From: Alphaproteobacteria bacterium
GTDB taxonomy: Bacteria > Pseudomonadota > Alphaproteobacteria > Rhodospirillales > Magnetospirillaceae
DNA length: 34,367 nucleotides
Reading direction: 5' to 3'
NCBI GenBank assembly: GCA_021325215.1
Contig: JAJPHO010000152.1
Coordinates: forward strand, 1-34,367
The notes under the pieces: model-generated
The model's input: only the letters and a program-made list of their open reading frames with translations
What the model was told of the DNA's origin: nothing
Databases searched by the model: none
In this document: in pieces, positions 27,243 to 34,367 of the stretch
How positions within the stretch are numbered: the stretch's first letter is position 1
How the letters are laid out: each line of letters opens with the position of its first letter
Program-made: the position numbers and the translations under genes

Positions 27243-28840
27243 TGAGCGATTTCCGCGCGGAGCTGCTTTCCCGCATCGCCATCCTGTGGCGCCGGCGTTG
27301 GCTGGCGCTGATGGTCTGCTGGGGTCTGTGCGTGATCGGATGGGGCGGCGTGCTGCTCCTGCCTGACCAGTATCAGTCGCAGGCGATGGTGTATGTCGAT
27401 ACCGACACGCTTCTCGGGCCCTTGCTGAAGAACCTCACCGTCGAAAACGACGTCCAGCACCAGGTGCCCCTCATCACCAGGACGTTGCTCAGCCGGTCCA
27501 ACCTTCACAAGGTGGCGGTGGCCACCGACCTGGCTCTGGCTGTTCAAACGCCGGTGGACGAGGTCAATCTGTTCGAACATATGCTTCGCCATGCGCAGAT
27601 CAGCGTGCAGGGCGTCAATCTGCTGGCCATTTCCTACACCGACCCCAACCCGACCCTGGCGCGGGACGTGGTTCAGGCTCTGCTGTCGGTCCTGGTCGAC
27701 AATAGCGACGTTCAGAACCGGGCCGAAATGGAGAAGGCGCTTGGTTTCATCGAGAGGCAGATCGCCTCCTATGAAGAGAAACTGCGCGTCATCGAGCAGC
27801 ATATGGCGGAGTTCAAGCGCCAGCATGGCGACGTCCTGCTGTCAAGCAGCGCCAATCTGGGTGCGCGTAAGGACAGCCTGCGCGAAGCGGTCAGCACCGC
27901 CCAGGGCCAGGTCGCGGAATTGAAGTCGGCCGGCGATCTCCTGATGCAGCAGCTGAAGACGGTGCCGCAATTCCTCAGCGTCGACAACGCGCCGCCGGTG
28001 GTCGTCACCGGCAGCCATGCCGAGACGGGGGCGTCGACCATAGCCGAGCTGCAGAAGAGTCTGGACGAGCTGCGCCTGCACTATACCGACAAGCATCCCG
28101 ACGTCATCGCCGTCAAGCGGCAATTGGCGGAACTGGAAGCCCGCGCCGGCGCGGAACCGGGGGAGGATGCCGGCGAGCCGCGCTACCGCTCGCAAGTGTC
28201 GAACCCGGTGTTCGAGCAATTGCAGATGCGCCTGTTCGAGGCGCAGCAGCAGATGTCCCTGGCGCGCGGCCATCTGGCGGCGGCGCAGTCGGCGCAGACC
28301 GACCTCGAAGTCCAGGCCGCGGAAAATCCCAGCATGGTCGCCGAATATACCGATCTCACGCGCGAATATGACGTGCTGAAGAAGCAATATGACGAATTGC
28401 TGGTGCGCCGCGAATCGGCCCTGATGTCACAGGCCGTCGAGAACAGCTCGCAGAAGATCCAGTTCCGCGTCGTCGATCCCCCGCGAATCGCCGCCAAGCC
28501 TTCGGGGCCGCACCGTCTGGCCTTTCTCGCCGCGGTTCTGGCCGGCAGCCTGGCGGCCGGACTGGGAACGGCGCTGCTGCTCGATCATCTCGAAGCGCCG
28601 GTGACTTCGCCGGACATCCTCGTGCGGCGCTCCGGCCTGCCGGTGCTGGGCGTCATCACGTTCCAGCGCAAAGCCGAGGACGAGGTCCGCGCCCGGCGCG
28701 GGAATGTCCGTTTCGGGATCGTCTCCGTCTGCCTGGTGCTGATCTTCTGCGTTCTGTTTCTGGCCACCCTGCGAAGCTCAGGGATATTGGCGGGCGTCGG
28801 CCGCTCGGATGCTGATCGGATGATTACCCATGTCGGATGA
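27242..28840 (+). CDS. XrtA-system chain-length determinant (Wzz/GumC type)
   Basis: A 532-residue inner-membrane co-polymerase (TIGR03007 type). A first membrane helix lies at about 20-38 (WLALMVCWGLCVIGWGGVLL), followed by the Wzz-domain signature PDQYQSQAMVYVDTDTLLGP. A long periplasmic coiled-coil region (about 160-400) precedes the proline-containing segment RVVDPPRIAAKPSGP before a second helix (about 425-445). A third hydrophobic stretch, VSVCLVLIFCVLFLATL, is near 490-508. It sets polymer length and couples polymerisation to export. There is no C-terminal kinase domain; that partner is the separate next gene, whose start overlaps this one by 11 bases. Confidence 0.93.
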   Translation: MSDFRAELLSRIAILWRRRWLALMVCWGLCVIGWGGVLLLPDQYQSQAMVYVDTDTLLGPLLKNLTVENDVQHQVPLITRTLLSRSNLHKVAVATDLALAVQTPVDEVNLFEHMLRHAQISVQGVNLLAISYTDPNPTLARDVVQALLSVLVDNSDVQNRAEMEKALGFIERQIASYEEKLRVIEQHMAEFKRQHGDVLLSSSANLGARKDSLREAVSTAQGQVAELKSAGDLLMQQLKTVPQFLSVDNAPPVVVTGSHAETGASTIAELQKSLDELRLHYTDKHPDVIAVKRQLAELEARAGAEPGEDAGEPRYRSQVSNPVFEQLQMRLFEAQQQMSLARGHLAAAQSAQTDLEVQAAENPSMVAEYTDLTREYDVLKKQYDELLVRRESALMSQAVENSSQKIQFRVVDPPRIAAKPSGPHRLAFLAAVLAGSLAAGLGTALLLDHLEAPVTSPDILVRRSGLPVLGVITFQRKAEDEVRARRGNVRFGIVSVCLVLIFCVLFLATLRSSGILAGVGRSDADRMITHVG

Positions 28841-29720
28841 CATCAGACGCCTCGATCTGATCCAGCGCTATGCGGAGCAGCTCGGCAAAGGCGGACCCAA
28901 TATGGCGTCTTTCCGGGTCTCGCCCGGGGCGGAAATTCCGGCGCGGATCGGCGCCGCCAAAGACTTCGATCCGCCGCCGGGGCAGGCGTCGGTGCCGCAT
29001 CCGGCGCCGCTCGATATCGATCTCGACCGGCTGGCCAAGCTGGGATGCATTCGGCCGGATGGCGGCCGCAAAACGCAGCTGGTGGAGCAGTTCCAGATCA
29101 TCAAACGGCCCCTGCTGCAGAAGGCCCTGCAGCGGGAGGACGGGCCCCATACCGGCAATGCGGTGATGATAACGAGCGCCAGGCCGGGCGAGGGCAAGAG
29201 CTTCGTCGCCCTCAATCTGGCGATGAGCATCGCCTCCGAGCATGATCTGTACGTCATGCTGGTGGACGGCGATCTCTATCACCAATCCCTGCCGGACCTG
29301 CTGGGGGTGACGGTCGATCGCGGCCTGACCGACCTGCTGCTCGATGACGGGCTCGATGTCGCCGATGTCCTGCTGCGCACCAATATCGCCCATCTGACCC
29401 TGCTGCCGGCGGGAAGGCGGCGTCCGCACAGCACCGAACTCCTGTCCAGCCACCGCATGGCGGCGCTGATGGACGATCTGGTCTCGCGCTATCCGGACCG
29501 GATCATCCTACTGGATTCGCCGCCGGTCCTCGCCTGCACCGAAACCGGCGTGCTGGCCTCCCATGTCGGACAGATCGTGATGGTGGTCGAACAGAACCGC
29601 ACCGCCTGGCGGCTGGTGGAGAAGGCTCTGGGGCAATTGTCGGACTGCGAGGAGATCAGCTTCGTGCTGAACAAGGTCGAGCCGCTGTGGGAGCGGGATT
29701 TCGGCGCTTATTACTGCTGA
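28830..29720 (+). CDS. XrtA-associated tyrosine autokinase
   Basis: A 296-residue cytoplasmic BY-kinase (TIGR03018 type). Walker A is SARPGEGKS at 116-124, Walker A' VMLVDGD at 142-148 and Walker B IILLDSPP at 225-232, all intact. The N-terminal 90 or so residues are a proline-containing linker that would meet the chain-length protein. The tyrosine cluster is minimal: the protein ends FGAYYC with Tyr294 and Tyr295, whereas many BY-kinases have a longer tyrosine tail. Autophosphorylation cycles of such kinases control polymer assembly. Translation is probably coupled to the preceding gene. Confidence 0.92.
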   Translation: MSDDIRRLDLIQRYAEQLGKGGPNMASFRVSPGAEIPARIGAAKDFDPPPGQASVPHPAPLDIDLDRLAKLGCIRPDGGRKTQLVEQFQIIKRPLLQKALQREDGPHTGNAVMITSARPGEGKSFVALNLAMSIASEHDLYVMLVDGDLYHQSLPDLLGVTVDRGLTDLLLDDGLDVADVLLRTNIAHLTLLPAGRRRPHSTELLSSHRMAALMDDLVSRYPDRIILLDSPPVLACTETGVLASHVGQIVMVVEQNRTAWRLVEKALGQLSDCEEISFVLNKVEPLWERDFGAYYC

Positions 29721-29734
29721 AGGGGAGGGCGGTG

Positions 29735-31333
29735 ATGACGCGAAGAGATATCTCCCTGTCGGCCTGGCTGACCGTCGGCGCCCTGGCGGCGCAGGCCGGC
29801 TTCCAGCCGAGTTGGGCGCAGTCGGCCCCTCTGGACCCGTCCTCGGCGGACGAGTCCTCCGACGAGACGGCCGAAACGGCGGGGTCGACCCGGAAAATCG
29901 TCGGCTGGCTGGTGAAACCGACGCTGGCCGTCCGCGAAGCGGTCACAGACAATGCCCGTCTCACGCCGCAGGGCGGCGGCGATCTCGTGACCACCGTGAC
30001 CCCGGGGATCGATGTGGAGGAGCAGACGCGGCGGCTCCGCCTATCCCTGGCGGGAAGCGCAAGCTACGACCTCTATGCGCGCCACGGCGATCTTGACGGA
30101 TATCGCTATGATGTCAATGCGAACGGCTGGGGCGAGGCCGTCGAGAATTATCTGTTCGTCGATCTTCGCGCCGTGGCCAATACCCAGCCGATCACCAATA
30201 ATGGGGTGATCTCGGCCTTCGATCGGACCTTGCCGGGCAACCAGACGGAGGTCTTCAACGGCAGCGTCAGCCCCTATCTGCAGCATGATTTCGGCGGCTG
30301 GGCGGTCGGCGAGCTGCGCTATCGCGCCACGACCCTGGATTACAGCGACACCAAGACGGGCGGCGCCTTTCCCGCGGTTCCGGCCTCGCCTTTCGCGCCA
30401 TCTCCCTCTGCGATCACCGACGCCAACACCAATGAAGCGCTGATCTCGCTGCGCGCCGGGCCGCAATTCACCAACATCCGCTGGTCGGCCGCGGGCTCGG
30501 CGAGCGACACGGGCTATGCCGGCGGCCGCACGGTCGAACAGCGCACCGCAAGCGCCACCGGCGAATATGCCCTGACGCGCGAAGTGGCCCTGCTCGCGGT
30601 CATCGGCGAGGATTCCTACAAGGACAGCGCCAATGGGGCCGGCGATTCGGTCCATCCCTCCTGGCGGGTCGGCGGACGGTTCAGTCCGGGGCCGCGAACC
30701 GATCTGCTGGTCGAGGGCGGCTCGCGCTATGGCGGCCCCTATTGGTCGGGGCGCTTTCGCTATCGGATCGGCAAGGCCCTGACCCTGTCGGCCTCTCATC
30801 AGGAGACGGTGACCACCCAGCAGCAGCTGCTCGGCAGCGACCTCAATGAGCTGGTGCGCGACGAGGACGGGCATCTCGTCGATTCCCTGACCGGCGATCT
30901 CGGCGCCCCCAATGCCGCATCCTTCAACTACACGTCACAGAGCTTCACCTTGAAGACCAGCCGCGTCGGTCTCAACGGGGGCGAGGGCCGCAATTCCTAC
31001 ACGCTTTCGGCCGAGCTGGACCAGCGCGCCCTCGGCGCCATCGTTCTTGGACAAAGCGGCACAGAACGTCAGCAGGCGATCCTGGCAACCGCCTCTTATG
31101 CGCGCCAGCTGACCCGTCAATCGGATCTCACCGTCTCGTTTTCGCTCGGCCGGAATTACGACAGCCTGGCGGACGCCGGCTACAATATCCAGCGCGCCAG
31201 TGTCAGTTACGACATCAATCTCTCCCCCACCTTGCGCGCCAGCGCCGGCTATCAGCGCTATGAGCTGAGCAACGCGATCCGGACCGGCTATGCCGAGAAC
31301 GCGCTTCTGCTGACACTGCGCAAAAGCTTCTGA
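29735..31333 (+). CDS. PEP-CTERM-system outer-membrane beta-barrel protein
   Basis: A 532-residue exported protein (TIGR03016 type). The signal peptide ends near PSWAQS. The mature part consists of alternating hydrophobic/polar strands with many Tyr and Arg residues (for example LRLSLAGSASYDLYARHGDL and SVSPYLQHDFGGWAVGELRY) and ends in Phe (LLLTLRKSF), typical of an outer-membrane barrel. It is likely part of the export path, or an anchor for the polymer at the surface. GGGGAGGG (29722-29729) precedes ATG 29735; the frame extends upstream into the kinase gene without a better start. Its stop is followed by 82 bases before the ATPase start. Confidence 0.88.
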   Translation: MTRRDISLSAWLTVGALAAQAGFQPSWAQSAPLDPSSADESSDETAETAGSTRKIVGWLVKPTLAVREAVTDNARLTPQGGGDLVTTVTPGIDVEEQTRRLRLSLAGSASYDLYARHGDLDGYRYDVNANGWGEAVENYLFVDLRAVANTQPITNNGVISAFDRTLPGNQTEVFNGSVSPYLQHDFGGWAVGELRYRATTLDYSDTKTGGAFPAVPASPFAPSPSAITDANTNEALISLRAGPQFTNIRWSAAGSASDTGYAGGRTVEQRTASATGEYALTREVALLAVIGEDSYKDSANGAGDSVHPSWRVGGRFSPGPRTDLLVEGGSRYGGPYWSGRFRYRIGKALTLSASHQETVTTQQQLLGSDLNELVRDEDGHLVDSLTGDLGAPNAASFNYTSQSFTLKTSRVGLNGGEGRNSYTLSAELDQRALGAIVLGQSGTERQQAILATASYARQLTRQSDLTVSFSLGRNYDSLADAGYNIQRASVSYDINLSPTLRASAGYQRYELSNAIRTGYAENALLLTLRKSF

Positions 31334-31415
31334 TGTGCAATTGCGAACAGCCCGTCTGTCGGGGGTCTGATAGATCTTCCGCTCAATGGTGAACCCGAGA
31401 GCGGCGATCGATCGA

Positions 31416-32381
31416 ATGTTCGAGACCTATTACGGTTTGACGGGGCGGCCGTTTCAGCTGACGCCGGACCCCGCTTTCTTCTTCAACAGCCAGGTCCATC
31501 TCAAGGCGGTCTCCTACCTGCTCTACGGGCTCGGCCAGGGGGAAGGGTTCATCGTTTTGACCGGCGAGGTCGGTGCCGGCAAGACCACCTTGCTTCGTCA
31601 TCTCCTGTCCCGGCTCGATGCCAGTCGCTACGTCGCCGCCACGATCGAAACCTCGCAATTGGCGGCCGACGACCTGCTGCGCATGGTGGCGCTGTCCTTC
31701 GGCATCGCGCCGGTCAGCGACAAGGCGCTGCTGCTCGCGGCGATCCAGCGTTTTCTCATCAATAATCACCGGCAGGGCCGCCGCAGCCTTCTGCTGGTGG
31801 ACGAAGCGCAGAACCTGCCGGTTTCGGCGCTGGAAGAGCTGCGCATGCTGTCGAATTTTCAGGCGGAGGGAAAGCCGCTGATGCAGAGCTTTCTCGTCGC
31901 CCAGCCTGAATTTCGCCTCACCATCGCCAGCAGCGAGCTGGAGCAGTTGCGCCAGCGCGTGATCGCGTCCTATCACCTCGGGCCGATGAGCCTCGCCGAG
32001 ACCGGCACCTATATCGATCACCGGCTGCACACCGCCGGGTGGCGGGAAGATCCGTCTTTCGACGATGACTGCATACCGGTCATCTATCGTCACACGGGGG
32101 GCGTGCCGCGCCGGATCAACACCTTGATGTCGCGCCTTCTGCTCTTCGGCTGCCTTGAGGAAAAGCACAAGATCACCGCCGACATGACGGAGGCGGTGGC
32201 CGACGATCTGCGCGGCGAATTGTCCCTGCCGCCGCAGCCGGACCGTCCGCCCTCCCATCCCGGTCAGACTGACGACGCCTTGACCCAGCGTTTGCGCCAG
32301 CTCGACGCGCGCAGCTTCCGCCACGACGTCGCCCTGAAGCGGACCCTGAGCGTTTTCGCCAACCTTGTCGCGGGATACTGA
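31416..32381 (+). CDS. XrtA-associated ATPase (ExeA/GspA-like AAA)
   Basis: A 321-residue AAA ATPase (TIGR03015 type). It begins MFETYYGLTGRPFQLTPDP, the usual family N-terminus, which is why Met at 31416 is preferred to the in-frame ATG at 31386. Walker A is GEVGAGKTT (50-58) and Walker B LLLVDEAQNLP with Asp129/Glu130. A sensor/arginine region includes HTGGVPRRINTLMSRLLL. It is related to secretion ATPases; its role in exosortase loci is inferred from constant association rather than known biochemistry. The C-terminal 60 residues are proline-rich and then helical. The deacetylase gene follows after one base. Confidence 0.92.
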   Translation: MFETYYGLTGRPFQLTPDPAFFFNSQVHLKAVSYLLYGLGQGEGFIVLTGEVGAGKTTLLRHLLSRLDASRYVAATIETSQLAADDLLRMVALSFGIAPVSDKALLLAAIQRFLINNHRQGRRSLLLVDEAQNLPVSALEELRMLSNFQAEGKPLMQSFLVAQPEFRLTIASSELEQLRQRVIASYHLGPMSLAETGTYIDHRLHTAGWREDPSFDDDCIPVIYRHTGGVPRRINTLMSRLLLFGCLEEKHKITADMTEAVADDLRGELSLPPQPDRPPSHPGQTDDALTQRLRQLDARSFRHDVALKRTLSVFANLVAGY

Positions 32382-32382
32382 C

Positions 32383-33234
32383 ATGACGGATGCAAAAATC
32401 GTCAATGCGATGACCATCGATATCGAGGATTATTTTCATGCCCAGGCGCTCTCCTCGCGGATCAGTCCCGAACAGTGGGATTCGCTGCCTTGCCGCGTCG
32501 AAGCCAATACCGAACGGGCCTTGCAGATGTTCTCCGACGCGAAGGTCGAGGCCACCTTCTTCGTGCTCGGCTGGGTCGCCCAACGCTATCCCGACTTGAT
32601 CCGGCGCATCGTCGATCAGGGCCACGAGCTGGCCAGCCACGGCTGGAGCCACACCCGTGTCGATCGTCAGGACCCCGAGACCTTCCGTGCCGATATCCGC
32701 AAGAGCAAGGCGACGCTGGAACAGATCGGCGGGGTCGAGATCAGGGGATACCGGGCCGCGACCTTCTCCATCGGCGCCCGGACTCCCTGGGCCTTCGACG
32801 TGCTGGCGGAGGAGGGGTATGGCTACAGCTCCAGCGTCTATCCGGTCCGTCACGATTATTACGGCATGCCCGAAGCGCCCCGTTTCACCTTCAATCCCGG
32901 GGGGCGGCAGGATTTTACCGAACATCCCATGACGACGGTTCGCCTCGCCGGACAGACACTGCCCTGCAGCGGCGGAGGTTATTTCCGGCTGCTGCCCTAT
33001 TGGGTATCGCGCTGGGCGCTGCGAAGGGTCAATCGCCTGGACGGTCAAGCCTGCATCTTCTATTTCCATCCCTGGGAGATCGATGCCGGCCAGCCCCGGG
33101 TCGAGGGTCTGCCCCTCAAATCGAGAATCCGGCATTACACCAATCTCTCCAGCATGGAGGCGCGGATACGCCGGCTGCTCGAGGATTTTTCCTGGGACCG
33201 GATGGATCGGCTGGTTTTCGATGGAGCCGGTTGA
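32383..33234 (+). CDS. XrtA-system polysaccharide deacetylase
   Basis: A 283-residue NodB-fold deacetylase (TIGR03006 type). The metal/catalytic motif TIDIEDYFHA carries Asp13 and Asp16, and the zinc histidines His86 and His90 are in ASHGWSHTRVD. RGYRAATFSI and FYFHPWEID complete the active-site set. It would remove acetyl groups from amino sugars of the exported polymer or its precursor. No signal peptide is visible. The ATG at 32383 comes one base after the ATPase stop; a TTG further upstream is inside that gene. Its end overlaps the FemAB-like gene by 14 bases. Confidence 0.93.
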   Translation: MTDAKIVNAMTIDIEDYFHAQALSSRISPEQWDSLPCRVEANTERALQMFSDAKVEATFFVLGWVAQRYPDLIRRIVDQGHELASHGWSHTRVDRQDPETFRADIRKSKATLEQIGGVEIRGYRAATFSIGARTPWAFDVLAEEGYGYSSSVYPVRHDYYGMPEAPRFTFNPGGRQDFTEHPMTTVRLAGQTLPCSGGGYFRLLPYWVSRWALRRVNRLDGQACIFYFHPWEIDAGQPRVEGLPLKSRIRHYTNLSSMEARIRRLLEDFSWDRMDRLVFDGAG

Positions 33235-34261
33235 CCTCGAGATCCGGCCGCTGACCGGAGCGGAGGCCGGCCGCTGGGACGCCTATGTCGCGGCCTGCCC
33301 GGAGGCGACCTTTTTCCACAAAGCGGGGTGGAAGACGGTGATCGAAAAAAGCTTCGGCCAGCGGACGCATTTCCTCTATGCCGAAGCCCAGGGGCGAATC
33401 CGCGGGCTGCTGCCGCTGGCGCATTATAAAAGCCGGATGTTCGGCAACGGGCTGATTTCGAATGGCTGCTGCATGGGAGGGGGGCCCGTCGCCGACGACG
33501 GGCTGGTTCATGCCGCGCTGGACCGGCAGGCGCTGACCCTGATGAAGCGGCTTGGCGCCTCCTTCCTCGAATATCGCCGCCCGGCGCGCCGGCATGCCGA
33601 CTGGGCGTTTCGCGACGATCTCTACGCCACCTTCGAAAATACCATCGAGCCCGATGAGGCCGAGAATCTGAAACAGATTCCGCGCAAGCAGCGGGCGGTA
33701 TTGCGCAAGGCGTTCAATTTGGGGCTGACCGCCGAGATCGACACCGATATCGACCGGTTCTATCCGCTTTACGCCACCACCGTGCATCGGCTGGGGACGC
33801 CCGTCTTTTCCAAGACCTATTTCCGCGCTCTTCTCGCCGAATTCGGCGCCGATTGCGATATTCTCACCGTCTCGCAGGAGGGGCGGCCGCTCAGTTCGGT
33901 CCTGAGCTTCTATTTCCGCGACCGGGTGATGCCCTATTATGCCGGCGCCGGCCCCGGCGCCCGCGAGGCCGGCGCCAATGATTTCATGTATTGGCGCCTG
34001 ATGCGCCGCGCCGTCGAGCATGGCTATGGCGTGTTCGATTTCGGCCGCAGCAAGATCGGCAGCGGCCCCTATGACTTCAAGAAGAATTGGGGCTTCGAGC
34101 CGACGCCGGTGGTGCATGAATTCCGTATTGCCGACGGCGCCCCGTTGCCGGACCTCAATCCGCGCAATCCGAAATTCCAGCTCTTCATCGCGGCCTGGAA
34201 AAGACTTCCGCTGGGGCTGGCCAATTGGATGGGGCCACATATCGTCCGCAATATCGGGTGA
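33221..34261 (+). CDS. FemAB-family XrtA/PEP-CTERM-associated protein
   Basis: A 346-residue GNAT-fold FemAB-like protein (TIGR03019 type). Recognisable parts are the N-terminal FFHKAGWKTVIEKSFG, the first fold with LPLAHYKSRMFGNGLIS, the helical segment LKQIPRKQRAVLRKAF, and the second fold with VLSFYFRDRVMPYYAGAG, ANDFMYWRLMRRAVEHGYG and FDFGRSKIGSGPYDFKKNWG. FemAB proteins transfer amino acids from aminoacyl-tRNA to cell-wall precursors; what this subgroup transfers is not known. The ATG at 33221 is inside the end of the deacetylase gene. It is the last gene of the export operon in this window. Confidence 0.92.
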   Translation: MEPVDLEIRPLTGAEAGRWDAYVAACPEATFFHKAGWKTVIEKSFGQRTHFLYAEAQGRIRGLLPLAHYKSRMFGNGLISNGCCMGGGPVADDGLVHAALDRQALTLMKRLGASFLEYRRPARRHADWAFRDDLYATFENTIEPDEAENLKQIPRKQRAVLRKAFNLGLTAEIDTDIDRFYPLYATTVHRLGTPVFSKTYFRALLAEFGADCDILTVSQEGRPLSSVLSFYFRDRVMPYYAGAGPGAREAGANDFMYWRLMRRAVEHGYGVFDFGRSKIGSGPYDFKKNWGFEPTPVVHEFRIADGAPLPDLNPRNPKFQLFIAAWKRLPLGLANWMGPHIVRNIG

Positions 34262-34265
34262 TTTT

Positions 34266-34367
34266 CTATTGCAAAGCGCGCGGGCCGGTGACGATCAGCC
34301 ATTGCGCGATGTCGGCCGCTTTGCCGGCGGCCGGCGGCAAGGCATAAAGGTAGATCGGCTGACCGTC
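34266..34367 (-). CDS. Partial gene of unknown function (C-terminal 33 codons)
   Basis: On the minus strand an open frame enters from the right edge and stops with TAG at 34266-34268, five bases past the FemAB stop. It encodes 33 residues ending QWLIVTGPRALQ, with codon use like the neighbours. It is convergent with the export operon. Too short to assign a family. Confidence 0.5.
   Translation of the reverse strand, partial: DGQPIYLYALPPAAGKAADIAQWLIVTGPRALQ

Overview
The window is GC-rich, densely coding DNA from what looks like an alphaproteobacterium. The evidence is a phasin gene (polyhydroxyalkanoate granules), short ATGA overlaps between genes, and a full exosortase A (XrtA/EpsH, PEP-CTERM) exopolysaccharide locus of the kind found in Rhodospirillales and sphingomonads. 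The exact genus cannot be read from the sequence. Family names are recognised from protein sequence by eye; no search was run.

Layout. Bases 1-118 carry the 3' part of an initiator-tRNA-like gene interrupted by a palindromic insert. A phasin gene follows (348-794), then a hairpin terminator facing a large secreted RTX-repeat protein on the minus strand (846-3437). The first plus-strand operon (3624-15917) encodes the priming sugar transferase, the PrsK/PrsR two-component pair, the TPR protein PrsT, a glycosyltransferase, an exosortase A fused to EpsI, and an asparagine-synthetase-type amidotransferase. A mixed-strand middle block (15919-21213) holds a second glycosyltransferase (-), a BioF2/CelD-like acyltransferase (+), a NarL-type response regulator (-), a degenerate hybrid-kinase-like protein (-), and a PEP-CTERM substrate protein (-) with its own sigma-54 promoter. 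The second plus-strand operon (21214-25412) encodes a membrane-anchored coiled-coil protein, a third glycosyltransferase, and a flippase fused to a polysaccharide deacetylase. A Crp-type regulator (-) is followed by the export operon (26604-34261): Wza-like lipoprotein, chain-length determinant, tyrosine autokinase, outer-membrane protein, ATPase, secreted-polymer deacetylase and FemAB-type protein. The window ends inside an unrecognised minus-strand gene.

How it fits together (inference from families). The priming transferase and three glycosyltransferases build a lipid-linked repeat unit. The flippase half of the fusion moves it across the inner membrane. The chain-length protein, tyrosine kinase, export lipoprotein and outer-membrane protein assemble and export the polymer, and deacetylases, amidotransferase and acyl/aminoacyl transferases modify sugars. 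XrtA processes PEP-CTERM proteins. PrsK senses an unknown signal and PrsR, which has the GAFTGA loop, would activate sigma-54 promoters. The PEP-CTERM gene at 20274-20972 has the expected -24/-12 element, a perfect IHF consensus and a candidate upstream dyad, so regulator, sorting enzyme and substrate lie in one locus. No repeat-unit polymerase (Wzy/O-antigen ligase type) is visible here.

Most unusual items: the flippase-deacetylase fusion; the kinase-like protein that lacks its ATP-binding domain; the sigma-54/IHF promoter of the PEP-CTERM gene; and the interrupted tRNA at the left edge.
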